Part shown: positions 25,131-33,989 of the stretch, piece after piece
Layout of the letters: each line of letters begins with the position of its first letter
Position numbering within the stretch: position 1 is the stretch's first letter
Source of the DNA: Alkaliphilus serpentinus
GTDB taxonomy: Bacteria > Bacillota > Clostridia > Peptostreptococcales > Natronincolaceae
Assembly: GCF_009017255.1 (NCBI RefSeq)
Contig: NZ_WBZB01000011.1
Location: 19,132-83,131 of the forward strand
Length of the DNA: 64,000 bases
Reading direction: 5' to 3'
Translations under genes and position numbers: made by a program
Notes under the pieces: model-generated
The model's database searches: none
What the model was told of the DNA's origin: nothing
What the model saw: only the letters and a program-made list of their open reading frames with translations

Positions 25131-27443
25131 ATGAAATTTGTAGGAGAAAGTGTAAATCGAGTTGATGGAATTAAGAAGGTTACAGGTTCATTAAAATATG
25201 TTGATGATTTGAAGATGTCCAGAATGCTTTATGCTGCTGTGAAAAGGAGTGAGTATCCCCATGCAAAGCTCTTAAAGGTTGATATAACCAAAGCTGAGAA
25301 GCTACCGGGGGTTAAAGCTGTAATAACTGGTAAGGATGTTCCGAATAGAGTAGGTTTGTATCTTGAGGATAAAACCTTCTTAGCAAATGATAAGGTTCGG
25401 TATAGGGGAGAGGCTATCGCAGCGGTAGCAGCTGAAACCCATGAGATTGCCCAAGAGGCCATTAAACTAATAGAGGTGGAGTATGAGGAACTACCGGCTG
25501 TTACCAATGCTCTTGAGGGTATAAAATCAGATGCTCCTCTTGTTCATCCAGATCTAGGGGATTATAAATGGGGGCCCATATTTTTTCCAGAGCCAGGTAC
25601 CAATATCAGTAATCTTTATAAAATACGTAAAGGTGATATCGATAAAGGTTTCGCTGAAGCAGAGCATGTGGTGGAAAATCAGTTTTTTGTGCCCCATATC
25701 CAGCATAGTCCCATAGAAAACCATAGTGTAATTGCCCAGATGGACCCTGAAGAAGCTCTAACCATATGGTCCAGCTGTCAGTCGCCCTTTGCTGTTCAAA
25801 AGGCCCTTTCTGTTGCCTTTGGATTACCCCAAAACAAAATTAGGGTTATATCTCCCGCTGTTGGGGGAGGATTCGGTGGAAAGGCGGGCACAACTCTAGA
25901 GGGAATTGTGATTCCTTTGGCTATGAGGGTTAAGGGAAGGCCTGTGAAGCTGACCTATGGTAGAGAAGATGAATTTATAAACAGTTTCGTTAGACAAGGG
26001 ATGCATGCAACGATCAAAACAGGTATAAATAGTGATGGGAAAATTGTTGCTGTAAAGAATACATTTGTGTGGGATGGGGGAGCCTATACAGAGTATGGTG
26101 TAAATATTGTAAGGGCAGGAGGGTATTCATCGACGGGCCCTTATGATATACCCAACGTTTGGACTGATTCTGTATGTGTTTACACCAACCATCCAGTAGG
26201 AGGGCCTTATCGGGGCTTTGGAATGTCAGAAATTCATTTTGCTATAGAGCAGAACATGGATATTTTAGCAGAGATGTTAGGAATCACCCCTATTGAGGTA
26301 AGACGGATAAATGGGTTAAGACCAGGAGGAAGTAACGCCACTGGTCAAATAGTAGAAGTCTGCGGTTTGCAAGATTGTTTAGAAGATGTAGTGGATAAGT
26401 TGGGTTGGGAAAGGGAAGAAAAGAAACCTTCTTCTAAGCCTAATATATATATAGGTAGAGGGATATCCTGTGGATTTAAAGCGCCATCTATGCCAAATAA
26501 TGTTGCATCCTCTGCCATTATTAGAATCAATGAAGATGGAACATGCCAACTATTGGTAAGTGCCCAAGATATTGGTCAGGGTTCAGATACCACCTTAACA
26601 CAAATTGCGTCTGAGGTCTTGACGATACCTCCTGATAAAATTACCATTAAGACTGGAGATACAGATTATACACCTTATGAATGGCAAACAGTGGCCAGTC
26701 GTATTACCTACTGTGCAGGTAATGCGGTGGTAAAGGCTTGCCAAGATGCCAAGGACCAACTCTTTGAATTAGCCCAAATAAAGTTAGGTGTTCCGAAGGA
26801 AAAACTTATCCTAGCTGATGAATATATTGTTGCTAAGGGAAATGAAAACAAGAAAGTTCCCATTAAGGAATTGGCCCTTGGGTTATCTATGGAGGATGGC
26901 TCTGGTATCCACGGACCGATTATCGGTAGGGGTTCCTTCATACCTCCTGATGTGAAAAATACAGATAAAACCACTGGTCAAGGGGAAAAACCAACGGCCT
27001 TCTGGACCTATGGTTGTCAAGGGGCTGAAATTGAGGTTGATATTGAAACTGGAAAAATAAAGGTTAAAAAGGTTGCATCTAGCTTTGATGTAGGAAAAAT
27101 CATCAATCCCAAGCTTATTGAGGGTCAAGTTGAGGGAGGAATCCTTCAGGGTCTAGGTTCTGCTATATTAGAGGAGTTAATCTTAGAAAATGGCATTGTA
27201 AAAAACCCTAATTTTGTTGATTACAAGATTCCTACAGCCGATGATATGCCAGAAATGATTATCAGCTTTGTTGAAAATCCAGAGGAAACAGGACCCTTTG
27301 GAGCTAGGGGAGTGGCGGAGCCCTGTATGGTTCCTACTGCGCCAGCAATTGCCAATGCCCTATATGATGCCCTGGGAATTAGGGTAAATAGCCTGCCAAT
27401 AACAGCTGAAAAAGTTTTAAAGGCTATAAAGGAAAAACAGTAA
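25131..27443 (+). CDS. Molybdenum hydroxylase large (molybdopterin) subunit
   Basis: The catalytic subunit of a xanthine dehydrogenase-type enzyme, about 770 residues. Visible markers are the GGGFGGKAG cofactor loop (about residues 245-253), PYRGFGMSEIHFAIEQNMD, AQDIGQGSDT, and GARGVAEP near the C-terminus with the catalytic glutamate. The start at 25131 follows AGGAGGGTG; an earlier in-frame ATG at 25032 lies inside the FeS gene. Context with a xanthine/uracil permease, PucR regulator and YqeB suggests a purine substrate and possibly a selenium-dependent enzyme. The substrate is inferred, not proven. Confidence 0.92.
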   Translation: MKFVGESVNRVDGIKKVTGSLKYVDDLKMSRMLYAAVKRSEYPHAKLLKVDITKAEKLPGVKAVITGKDVPNRVGLYLEDKTFLANDKVRYRGEAIAAVAAETHEIAQEAIKLIEVEYEELPAVTNALEGIKSDAPLVHPDLGDYKWGPIFFPEPGTNISNLYKIRKGDIDKGFAEAEHVVENQFFVPHIQHSPIENHSVIAQMDPEEALTIWSSCQSPFAVQKALSVAFGLPQNKIRVISPAVGGGFGGKAGTTLEGIVIPLAMRVKGRPVKLTYGREDEFINSFVRQGMHATIKTGINSDGKIVAVKNTFVWDGGAYTEYGVNIVRAGGYSSTGPYDIPNVWTDSVCVYTNHPVGGPYRGFGMSEIHFAIEQNMDILAEMLGITPIEVRRINGLRPGGSNATGQIVEVCGLQDCLEDVVDKLGWEREEKKPSSKPNIYIGRGISCGFKAPSMPNNVASSAIIRINEDGTCQLLVSAQDIGQGSDTTLTQIASEVLTIPPDKITIKTGDTDYTPYEWQTVASRITYCAGNAVVKACQDAKDQLFELAQIKLGVPKEKLILADEYIVAKGNENKKVPIKELALGLSMEDGSGIHGPIIGRGSFIPPDVKNTDKTTGQGEKPTAFWTYGCQGAEIEVDIETGKIKVKKVASSFDVGKIINPKLIEGQVEGGILQGLGSAILEELILENGIVKNPNFVDYKIPTADDMPEMIISFVENPEETGPFGARGVAEPCMVPTAPAIANALYDALGIRVNSLPITAEKVLKAIKEKQ

Positions 27444-27448
27444 TTGGC

Positions 27449-27475
27449 CTAGGCTAATGTTGAAAGACATTAGCC
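27449..27475 (+). other. Intercistronic hairpin between hydroxylase and permease
   Basis: AGGCTAATG / CATTAGCCT form a 9-bp stem around TTGAAAGA without a T run. It may affect mRNA processing or partial termination. Confidence 0.5.
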
Positions 27476-27507
27476 TGGCTCACAATATAAAAAGGAGTGG
27501 GGTCAAA

Positions 27508-28797
27508 ATGAAAAAAGAAAGGGGCGACTATATGAGTAAAGAAAAGGCAGTTGAGAAGAATCAAATGTTGGATGTAATTCGAGAAGAGGATGTTTTACCC
27601 TTAAGTAAAACCATCATTCTAGGAATTCAGCACACCTTTACGATGTTCGGTGCAACGGTTTTAGTTCCGATCATAACCGGCTTAGATATTTCAGTGGCTT
27701 TGTTTATGGCAGGTATTGGAACCCTAATATTCCACCTAATTACAAAGGGAAGGGTACCAGCTTTCTTAGGATCTTCCTTTGCTTTTATTGCACCAATCGC
27801 AGCAGTTGCTGGTGCTGCAGGTACAGATACTTTTAAGCCAGAGATGCTGCCCTATGCACAGGGAGGTATAGTAGTTGCAGGTCTTATTTATTTATTAGTT
27901 GCAGGTCTGGTTTCAGTATTTGGATATGAGAAGGTAGTGAGGTTTTTCCCACCAATTGTAACGGGTCCTATCATTATGGTAATAGGCTTAAAGCTAGCAC
28001 CGACTGCAATAGGAATGGCCTCGGGTAATTGGATGCTGGCGATAGTTGCCTTTGTAATAGTTGCCTTTGTTAGTATATTTACGAAGGGCTTCATCAAGCT
28101 TCTACCAGTTATTTGTGGTTTGATAGGTGGTTACATCGTTGCAATTATTACAGGTAATGTTGATTTTGCCCCCATTGGAGATGCTGCTATCCTTGGAATT
28201 CCAAAGTTTACAATGGCTAAGTTTGATTTTTCTGCTATTATGATGATTGCTCCTGTTGCTATTGCTACAATGGTAGAACATATTGGTGATGTATTGGCCA
28301 TTGGTGAAACAGTAGAGAAGGATTTTATGAAGGAGCCTGGTCTTCATAGAACATTGATTGGAGACGGTATAGCAACTTCAATTTCTGCTATGTTTGGTGG
28401 CCCAGCAAATACAACCTATTCAGAAAATACAGGGGTTCTTGCTTTAACAAGAGTACATAAGCCTCTAATTATGAGGGTTGCAGCTGGCTTTGCTATTTTA
28501 GTTGGTATTATACCAAAATTAGGTGCATTAATCTCTTCTATACCAGTTCCAGTAGTTGGAGGTATTTCAATTATTCTATTTGGTATGATTGCAGCTATTG
28601 GGGGAAGAACCCTAGTTGAAAATAAGGTTGATTTTACCCAATCAAGAAATCTAATAATTGCAGCTGTTATTCTAGTCCTTGGTCTTGGCGGGGCTTCGTT
28701 ACCTGTAAATATTGGAGATGTTAATTTTGCAGTAGAAGGAATGGCACTGGCTGCGATAGTTGGTATCATCTTAAATAAGGTATTGCCAGAAAAATAA
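27508..28797 (+). CDS. NCS2-family xanthine/uracil permease
   Basis: A membrane carrier with about fourteen helices. The NCS2 pattern is clear: LGIQHTFTMFGATVLVP near the start, and IGDVLAIGE with GLHRTLIGDGIATSISAMFGGPANTTYSENTGVLALTRV in the middle. PVPVVGGISIILFGMIAAIG follows. The late NTTYSENTG motif is shared by uracil permeases and prokaryotic xanthine permeases, so the exact base is uncertain; the neighbours favour xanthine or a related purine. ATG 27508 has AGGAG ten bases upstream; ATG 27532 is an alternative. Confidence 0.9.
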   Translation: MKKERGDYMSKEKAVEKNQMLDVIREEDVLPLSKTIILGIQHTFTMFGATVLVPIITGLDISVALFMAGIGTLIFHLITKGRVPAFLGSSFAFIAPIAAVAGAAGTDTFKPEMLPYAQGGIVVAGLIYLLVAGLVSVFGYEKVVRFFPPIVTGPIIMVIGLKLAPTAIGMASGNWMLAIVAFVIVAFVSIFTKGFIKLLPVICGLIGGYIVAIITGNVDFAPIGDAAILGIPKFTMAKFDFSAIMMIAPVAIATMVEHIGDVLAIGETVEKDFMKEPGLHRTLIGDGIATSISAMFGGPANTTYSENTGVLALTRVHKPLIMRVAAGFAILVGIIPKLGALISSIPVPVVGGISIILFGMIAAIGGRTLVENKVDFTQSRNLIIAAVILVLGLGGASLPVNIGDVNFAVEGMALAAIVGIILNKVLPEK

Positions 28798-29172
28798 TTA
28801 TCTAAAATAACATATAACCCCAACTCCTAGGCCCTTATCTTAAGATAAGGGTCTTTACCTTTCCTTGACAAAAAAACATCCATATTGTGGGATAAAGGGA
28901 TTTATATCAGTCTAACTATGTCCTCGGCATGGCCCCTTATCATAATGATAGGGGGTTTTGTTAACATATCACAAATTATTATTGGTATGTTTATAGAATA
29001 TTTTGATTTATCCCTTAATAATTAATTGTATAATAGTATATATAAACAATTAATAATTACTAAATGCAGAAGTTTATATAAAAACCATAGTAATATATCA
29101 CAAAATAAAAAAAGACAGGGTATCTAATGGGTTGGTATACTTTAACAAGTAATATTGAGGGGGAAGGGAAAT
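28798..29172 (+). terminator. Two terminator hairpins and leader before the PucR-type gene
   Basis: A perfect 20-base palindrome with arms CCCTTATCTT/AAGATAAGGG (28832-28851) is followed by TCTTT. A second stem CCCCTTATCA/TGATAGGGGG (28933-28942, 28946-28955) is followed by TTTT. TTGACA at 28867 lies between them, so the second hairpin may end a short leader transcript. The remaining bases to 29172 are AT-rich with TATAAT-like boxes near 29028. Confidence 0.65.
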
Positions 29173-30852
29173 ATGTATAGGGCATTTGGCATTACCGTTG
29201 ATGAAATGCTTTCAATGGAAATTATGAAGGATGCAAAACTTCTGGCCGGTGGATCTGGATCCAAGAAAAGGGTTACCAAGATCAATGTTATGGAAGTCCC
29301 GGATATTATAAATTGGGTAGATGCAGGGGAATTCCTTCTAACAACGGCCTATTCCATTAAAGATAAACCCCAGGTTTTATTGGAATTACTCCCGGAGATG
29401 GAAAAGAAGGGTTTGGCAGGCATTGGGATAAAAACCAAGAGATATATAGATGAGTTGCCTAGTTCCATCATAGAGCTGGCTAATGAATTGGCCTTTCCCA
29501 TTATCGAAATTCCCTTTGATGTATCCTATACGGATATCATGATGCCAGTGTTAACAGAAATTATTGGGAATCAATCAAATATTTTGATAAAGGTTCATGA
29601 GATCCATAACAAGCTAGTTGACGTAATGATAAAGGGTGGAAGTCTTGAAAAAATTGCTGAAGGGATTGCAAACACCATTGGGAATACTGTAGCAATTAAA
29701 GAGAATATATTCGACAACATCGTGATAGCCTCCCCTAATGGTAGGAGTGAAGACTATATTGGATTAGTTGGGGCAGATTATAATAAAAATAAAACCATAG
29801 CTACCCTTGAGACTAGAAATTACAAAGTCAGTAAGGATATAGTAAATGATAAAGAAGTAAACAGGATTCACTACAATATACTTGGTGAAAACAGAAATTA
29901 TGGTTATTTATTTGTATGGGAGGATAACAAAAAATTGAGCCCCATAGAGTTGACAGCTATTGAGTCCTCTATATCTATCATTTTATTAGACTTAATTAAG
30001 AAGATTTCAATTTTTGAGATTGAAAGTCGTCATAAAATCGAATTTTTAGATGATTTGCTCTCTAAGGATGAAAAAAGGCATAAAAGGGCTCTGGATAGGG
30101 GGCCATTATTCGATTTTGACAGTAACTTTGCGTATGCTGTTATGATTATAAAGGTCATCAATATAAGGGATTTGGTGAAGGAAACCTTTAATAACTCCAC
30201 CTTCTTATACGATATAAATAGTAAAATACTGCAAATAGTTGAACGACTCTCCAGAAACCAAGGAATCAAAACCCTCTTTGGCAACAAAACCGATGAAATA
30301 ATTATCTTGTTTGGTACGGATCATGAAAAAAAATGGATGGTTTCAAAAAATGAGTTGATGCATTTTTCCCAAGATATTTTAAAGCAGGTTGCCTTCCAAC
30401 TGAAGAATACAAGGATAGCCATTGGCTTAGGTAGATTTTATCAAACACCTGCAAAGCTCTGGCGTAGCCATCAAGAAGCAATAAAGGCAGTTAGCAAATC
30501 AATTGTAGAAAATAACAGTAATATACAACATTATGACGATCTTGGGGTTTATCGTGTGATGGGATTCGATGAGTTGGAGGATGAAATGCAACGATTCTAC
30601 AAAGAAATTCTTCTGCCCTTAGTTGAGTATGATGAAGATAAAGATTCGGAGTTGGTTAAGACGTTAAATATGTACTTTAAATTTGGAGGCAATTTAAAAC
30701 GTATATCTAAAGAAATGTATACCCATTACAATACTATTATTTATAGAGTGCAAAGAATAAAAGAAATAACGGGTATGGACCTAGATGATGCTGATGACAA
30801 GCTGAGCTTACAAATGGCTTTGAAAATTTATGATGTTCTCAAAAAAACATAG
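29173..30852 (+). CDS. PucR-family purine catabolism regulator
   Basis: The N-terminal PucR domain (about residues 1-125, from FGITVDEMLSMEIMKDAKLLAGG to PIIEIPFDV) is followed by a central GAF-like region and the C-terminal PucR helix-turn-helix (LKRISKEMYTHYNTIIYRVQRIKEITGMDLDD). Members activate purine-degradation genes in response to pathway intermediates. The ATG at 29173 is preferred to TTG 29155 because GAGGGGGAAGGG is the SD. It sits inside the catabolic cluster, so it is the likely local regulator. Confidence 0.9.
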   Translation: MYRAFGITVDEMLSMEIMKDAKLLAGGSGSKKRVTKINVMEVPDIINWVDAGEFLLTTAYSIKDKPQVLLELLPEMEKKGLAGIGIKTKRYIDELPSSIIELANELAFPIIEIPFDVSYTDIMMPVLTEIIGNQSNILIKVHEIHNKLVDVMIKGGSLEKIAEGIANTIGNTVAIKENIFDNIVIASPNGRSEDYIGLVGADYNKNKTIATLETRNYKVSKDIVNDKEVNRIHYNILGENRNYGYLFVWEDNKKLSPIELTAIESSISIILLDLIKKISIFEIESRHKIEFLDDLLSKDEKRHKRALDRGPLFDFDSNFAYAVMIIKVINIRDLVKETFNNSTFLYDINSKILQIVERLSRNQGIKTLFGNKTDEIIILFGTDHEKKWMVSKNELMHFSQDILKQVAFQLKNTRIAIGLGRFYQTPAKLWRSHQEAIKAVSKSIVENNSNIQHYDDLGVYRVMGFDELEDEMQRFYKEILLPLVEYDEDKDSELVKTLNMYFKFGGNLKRISKEMYTHYNTIIYRVQRIKEITGMDLDDADDKLSLQMALKIYDVLKKT

Positions 30853-31197
30853 TAAAAGAATACAAAAATCAGTACCTATATTTAGAATAACTGTATAAAG
30901 GTTTGATCTATCAATAGAAGAAATATATCAATGGATGAGGTTGTTAAAAAACCCCTATATTTTAAAACAGAGAAATTGGTTCTCGGACAAAAGGCAGGAT
31001 GAACTCAAAGATGTCAGGTATTTTCAAAACTCACCTTCGGCTCAAACATTGAAAATACTGATCTCCCATCTTATCGTTCTTTTATTATTAACTCCACATA
31101 TTTCTCTTTATTTAAAAACATAGTGGTTTCAGATTTGAATTATTACTTTTTCAACAGTCTGAAATATATTTCCAATAGACAGAAAAGAAGGGTTGCT
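30853..31197 (+). other. Leader region before the DUF2877 gene with an inverted repeat
   Basis: No convincing gene lies here; a 62-codon frame at 30935-31123 lacks an SD and a family. GTATTTTCAA (31018-31027) is repeated inverted as TTGAAAATAC (31049-31058) around a 21-base loop with CTTCGG. It could be an mRNA hairpin or operator. Confidence 0.45.
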
Positions 31198-32154
31198 ATG
31201 AAGCCACTGATGATTTGCCACAATACGAAGAAAATCCTCAATAGCAAGAGGGTAATAAGGGGTAGAATACATTCGGTATTTAAGCGGGTTTGTAACATAA
31301 TTACACCCGAAGGGATATTGATACCCCTGATATCTCACCAATTATCCATAAGTCCAGGGGGAATCCTAGTGGAGCTCCTCCAAAATCAAGAATTTTCATC
31401 CATGGGATTTAAAAGGAACCTAGAGGTAGAAGTTTTGGATATGATATTAAGGATTGAAGGAATGGTTGAATTGGACTTAACCCATGCAAGTCAATGGGAT
31501 GGCAAACCTCCAGCCTTTGAAGGGGTAGGTAGGAAAGACCTTAAAAAAAATGTAGAGGTTTTAAGGCATATAGTCTTAAATGCTGCATCCTACGAAGGGG
31601 TTGCATCAATTTTTCCTGAGGTTGAAGGTTCTATTTTAGGAAGAGTTTTTAAGGAGAAATTACCAATAAATCATTATAGTAGCTACATATTGCCTAGAAT
31701 GCTCAAACTTATAAATGCCATAAAAGATGGTAAAGAAAAAGAAATCATTCATACTTCTAAAGAGATTATTGGCTTTGGACCAGGCCTTACCCCCTCAGCA
31801 GATGATTTTGTTGCTGGCTTGATGATCTCCATGATCTATAGTGCTATTTATAGTAATGTGGATATAAAACCTTTAGTTAGTAATTTTGCTAGGATGGTAG
31901 AGGAATGGAAGCTAAGGACCACAATCGTTAGTTCCGAAATGCTTCGACATGCTGCAAAGGGTGAAGGGTCGGAAGATGTTAAGGTTCTGATGATGGGAAT
32001 GTTTTCTCTAGGTGCTACTGAAGATTTTGAAAAAGCTATTTTGAGAGTTATAAATCATGGCAGCACCTCTGGATCAGATATGGCTTCAGGTCTATATGTT
32101 GGATGTGTTCTGTTTTTTAATATACACAACGAGAGGGTGAATTTATTTGAATAA
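31198..32154 (+). CDS. DUF2877 protein (AllH/YlbF-like, oxamate carbamoyltransferase subunit)
   Basis: The family signature IIGFGPGLTPSADDFVAGLM is present at about residues 190-209, and HGSTSGSDMASGLYVG near the end. DUF2877 proteins are co-encoded with FdrA and DUF1116 in purine or allantoin degradation. In E. coli these three (AllF, AllG, AllH) have been reported to make carbamoyl phosphate from oxalurate, releasing oxamate. The start at 31198 follows AGAAGGG; an in-frame upstream ATG at 31123 has no SD. The 3' end overlaps fdrA by eight bases. Confidence 0.85.
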   Translation: MKPLMICHNTKKILNSKRVIRGRIHSVFKRVCNIITPEGILIPLISHQLSISPGGILVELLQNQEFSSMGFKRNLEVEVLDMILRIEGMVELDLTHASQWDGKPPAFEGVGRKDLKKNVEVLRHIVLNAASYEGVASIFPEVEGSILGRVFKEKLPINHYSSYILPRMLKLINAIKDGKEKEIIHTSKEIIGFGPGLTPSADDFVAGLMISMIYSAIYSNVDIKPLVSNFARMVEEWKLRTTIVSSEMLRHAAKGEGSEDVKVLMMGMFSLGATEDFEKAILRVINHGSTSGSDMASGLYVGCVLFFNIHNERVNLFE

Positions 32155-33691
32155 AAGCGTTAGGATTCAAAAAAACAAATACTATGATTCAGTAACCCTG
32201 ATGCTGGTTAGTAAAGAGCTGAAGAAGCTTGATGGTGTTAACGAGGTTTTGGTTGGTATGGCAACTGATCTTAATAAGGAGCTAGTTGGGAATTTAGGCC
32301 TTTCCAATAACGAAATAGAGGAGTTAAATGCCAATGATTTTTTCATCACTGTAGAATGGGAAAGGGAGGAGAATCTAGAGGAGTTACTTCTTAAGGTAGA
32401 AGAGCTATTGAACAAAAAAGATGAAGCTTCAGATGATTATTCCCCTGCAACTTTAAGTTCAGCATTAAAGTATATGGATGATGCCAATTTGGTTATTATA
32501 TCTGTTCCGGGGAAATATGCTTATCAAGAAGCTAAAAAGGCATTAAATAAGAATCTGCATGTTATGCTTTTTAGTGACAATGTAAAGGTTGAAGAGGAAA
32601 AGGAGCTAAAGGAAATAGCTAGAGACAAAGGCTTATTAATGATGGGGCCGGATTGTGGAACCGCAATAATCAATCAAGTTCCTTTGGCCTTTGGGAATGT
32701 GGTAAATAAGGGACATATCGGTATAGTTGCAGCATCAGGAACTGGAGCACAGGAGGTTAGTGTAATCATAGATAAGCTGGGTGGAGGGATTTCCCAAGCT
32801 ATAGGCACCGGGGGAAGAGACTTAAGTAAAGAAATCGGAGGAATCATGATGCTTCAAGGCATTAAGGCCTTAACAGAAGATGAAGAAACCAAGGTGCTAT
32901 TGTTGGTTTCGAAGCCGCCATCACCTGAGATTGCTGAAAAGGTCCTACAAGCTGCCAAGGATGGAGGAAAGCCCTTTGTTGTGAGTTTTATTGGCGGTAG
33001 CCCTGAGGTGGTTGAAAAATATGGAGGGGTGTATGGAGCCAGTTTAGAGGATGCAGCTATAAAGGCAGTTGAGCTGACGGGTTTAAAGGCAAAATCCATG
33101 GACTCTAATATGAACCTGGAGGAATTATTGAAGGATCAATTAAAGCTTCTAAAACCAGAACAAAAATATCTTCGGGGACTTTATACCGGTGGAACCCTAT
33201 GTGACGAGGCTATGAAGTTATTATCGAAGGACATTGGTGGTATATACTCTAATATACCTCTAAAGCCTCAACTAAAGCTAGAAAACTTAAATATCAGTAA
33301 GGAGCATACCTGCATTGATTTAGGGGATGATGATTTTACTGTAGGGCGACCTCATCCAATGATTGATCCATCCACTCGGCAGGAAAGATTACTTAAAGAA
33401 GCTGAGGATCCTGAGGTTGCAGTTTTTCTAATGGATTTTGTGCTGGGATATGGTTCGAATCCAGATCCTGCTGGAGAAATGGTCCCCTTCATAAAAAGAA
33501 GTAAAGAAGTTATGATGGAGAAGGGTGTTGAAGCCCTTTATATTGCCTCTGTTTGCGGAACTGAAAAGGACCCCCAGAATTTAAGGGAGCAGGAGGCTAA
33601 GCTTAAGGAGGCTGGTGTTATTATATTACCCTCCAATGCTAAGGCTGTGGCCTTCTCGGCAGAAATATTAAAATACCAAGCAAAGAGGTAG
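32147..33691 (+). CDS. fdrA: FdrA family protein (AllF-like)
   Basis: FdrA resembles succinyl-CoA synthetase alpha-type proteins, with CoA-ligase-like folds: IVAASGTGAQEVSVIIDKLGGG (about residues 190-211) and AIGTGGRDL, then the second domain with RGLYTGGTLCDEA and GRPHPMIDP. It is the central subunit of the oxamate-carbamoyltransferase-type complex with DUF2877 and DUF1116. Translation starts at TTG 32147 (MNKSVRIQ) after GAGAGGGTGA, inside the DUF2877 gene. The length is 514 residues, typical of the family. Confidence 0.92.
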   Translation: MNKSVRIQKNKYYDSVTLMLVSKELKKLDGVNEVLVGMATDLNKELVGNLGLSNNEIEELNANDFFITVEWEREENLEELLLKVEELLNKKDEASDDYSPATLSSALKYMDDANLVIISVPGKYAYQEAKKALNKNLHVMLFSDNVKVEEEKELKEIARDKGLLMMGPDCGTAIINQVPLAFGNVVNKGHIGIVAASGTGAQEVSVIIDKLGGGISQAIGTGGRDLSKEIGGIMMLQGIKALTEDEETKVLLLVSKPPSPEIAEKVLQAAKDGGKPFVVSFIGGSPEVVEKYGGVYGASLEDAAIKAVELTGLKAKSMDSNMNLEELLKDQLKLLKPEQKYLRGLYTGGTLCDEAMKLLSKDIGGIYSNIPLKPQLKLENLNISKEHTCIDLGDDDFTVGRPHPMIDPSTRQERLLKEAEDPEVAVFLMDFVLGYGSNPDPAGEMVPFIKRSKEVMMEKGVEALYIASVCGTEKDPQNLREQEAKLKEAGVIILPSNAKAVAFSAEILKYQAKR

Positions 33692-33701
33692 GTGTGAAGC
33701 A

Positions 33702-33872
33702 ATGAATAAAATCAATCCGTTATTTAAAAAGGAACTCAAGGTTGTAAATGTAGGTCTTAAATCCTTTGCAACAGATTTGAAACAACAAGATATTCAGGTG
33801 ATTCACGTAGATTGGAGACCTCCAGCCGGTGGGAATGAAAGGATGGCAAAGTTGTTAAATAAGCTAAAGTAG
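33702..33872 (+). CDS. FdrA-associated small protein, N-terminal part of DUF1116 proteins (56 aa)
   Basis: A short frame starting MNKINPLFKKELKVVNVGL and containing VIHVDWRPPAGGNERM. That pattern (N-x-G-L ... Q-x-x-x-x-x-V-D-W-R-P-P-A-G-G) is the N-terminus of full-length DUF1116 proteins in other bacteria. Here it ends at TAG 33870-33872 and the rest of the protein begins 118 bases later in the same frame. AGGTAGGTG is the SD. From memory, separate small 'fdrA domain' proteins exist in other clostridia, so it is probably a real split subunit. Confidence 0.75.
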   Translation: MNKINPLFKKELKVVNVGLKSFATDLKQQDIQVIHVDWRPPAGGNERMAKLLNKLK

Positions 33873-33886
33873 AAAAATACAATTGT

Positions 33887-33970
33887 GAAAAGTGAAAAAT
33901 GAAAAGTGAAAAATGATAAATTTGGTGTAAATTAAGTTAAATTTTAACTTTTAATTTTAAATTTTTCATT
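33887..33970. repeat. Facing 7-bp arrays in the split DUF1116 gap
   Basis: GTGAAAA/ATGAAAA units run at about 33887-33921, then an inverted TTTTAAC/TTTTAAT/TTTCATT array at about 33943-33970. Together they can fold into a long imperfect hairpin between the two halves of the DUF1116 gene. Confidence 0.75.
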
Positions 33971-33989
33971 AAAAAGGGAGTTGGTAAAC

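Noticed and set aside
30935..31123. 62-codon frame before the DUF2877 gene
   Set aside because: No SD, no recognisable family, and it covers an inverted repeat; treated as leader DNA.
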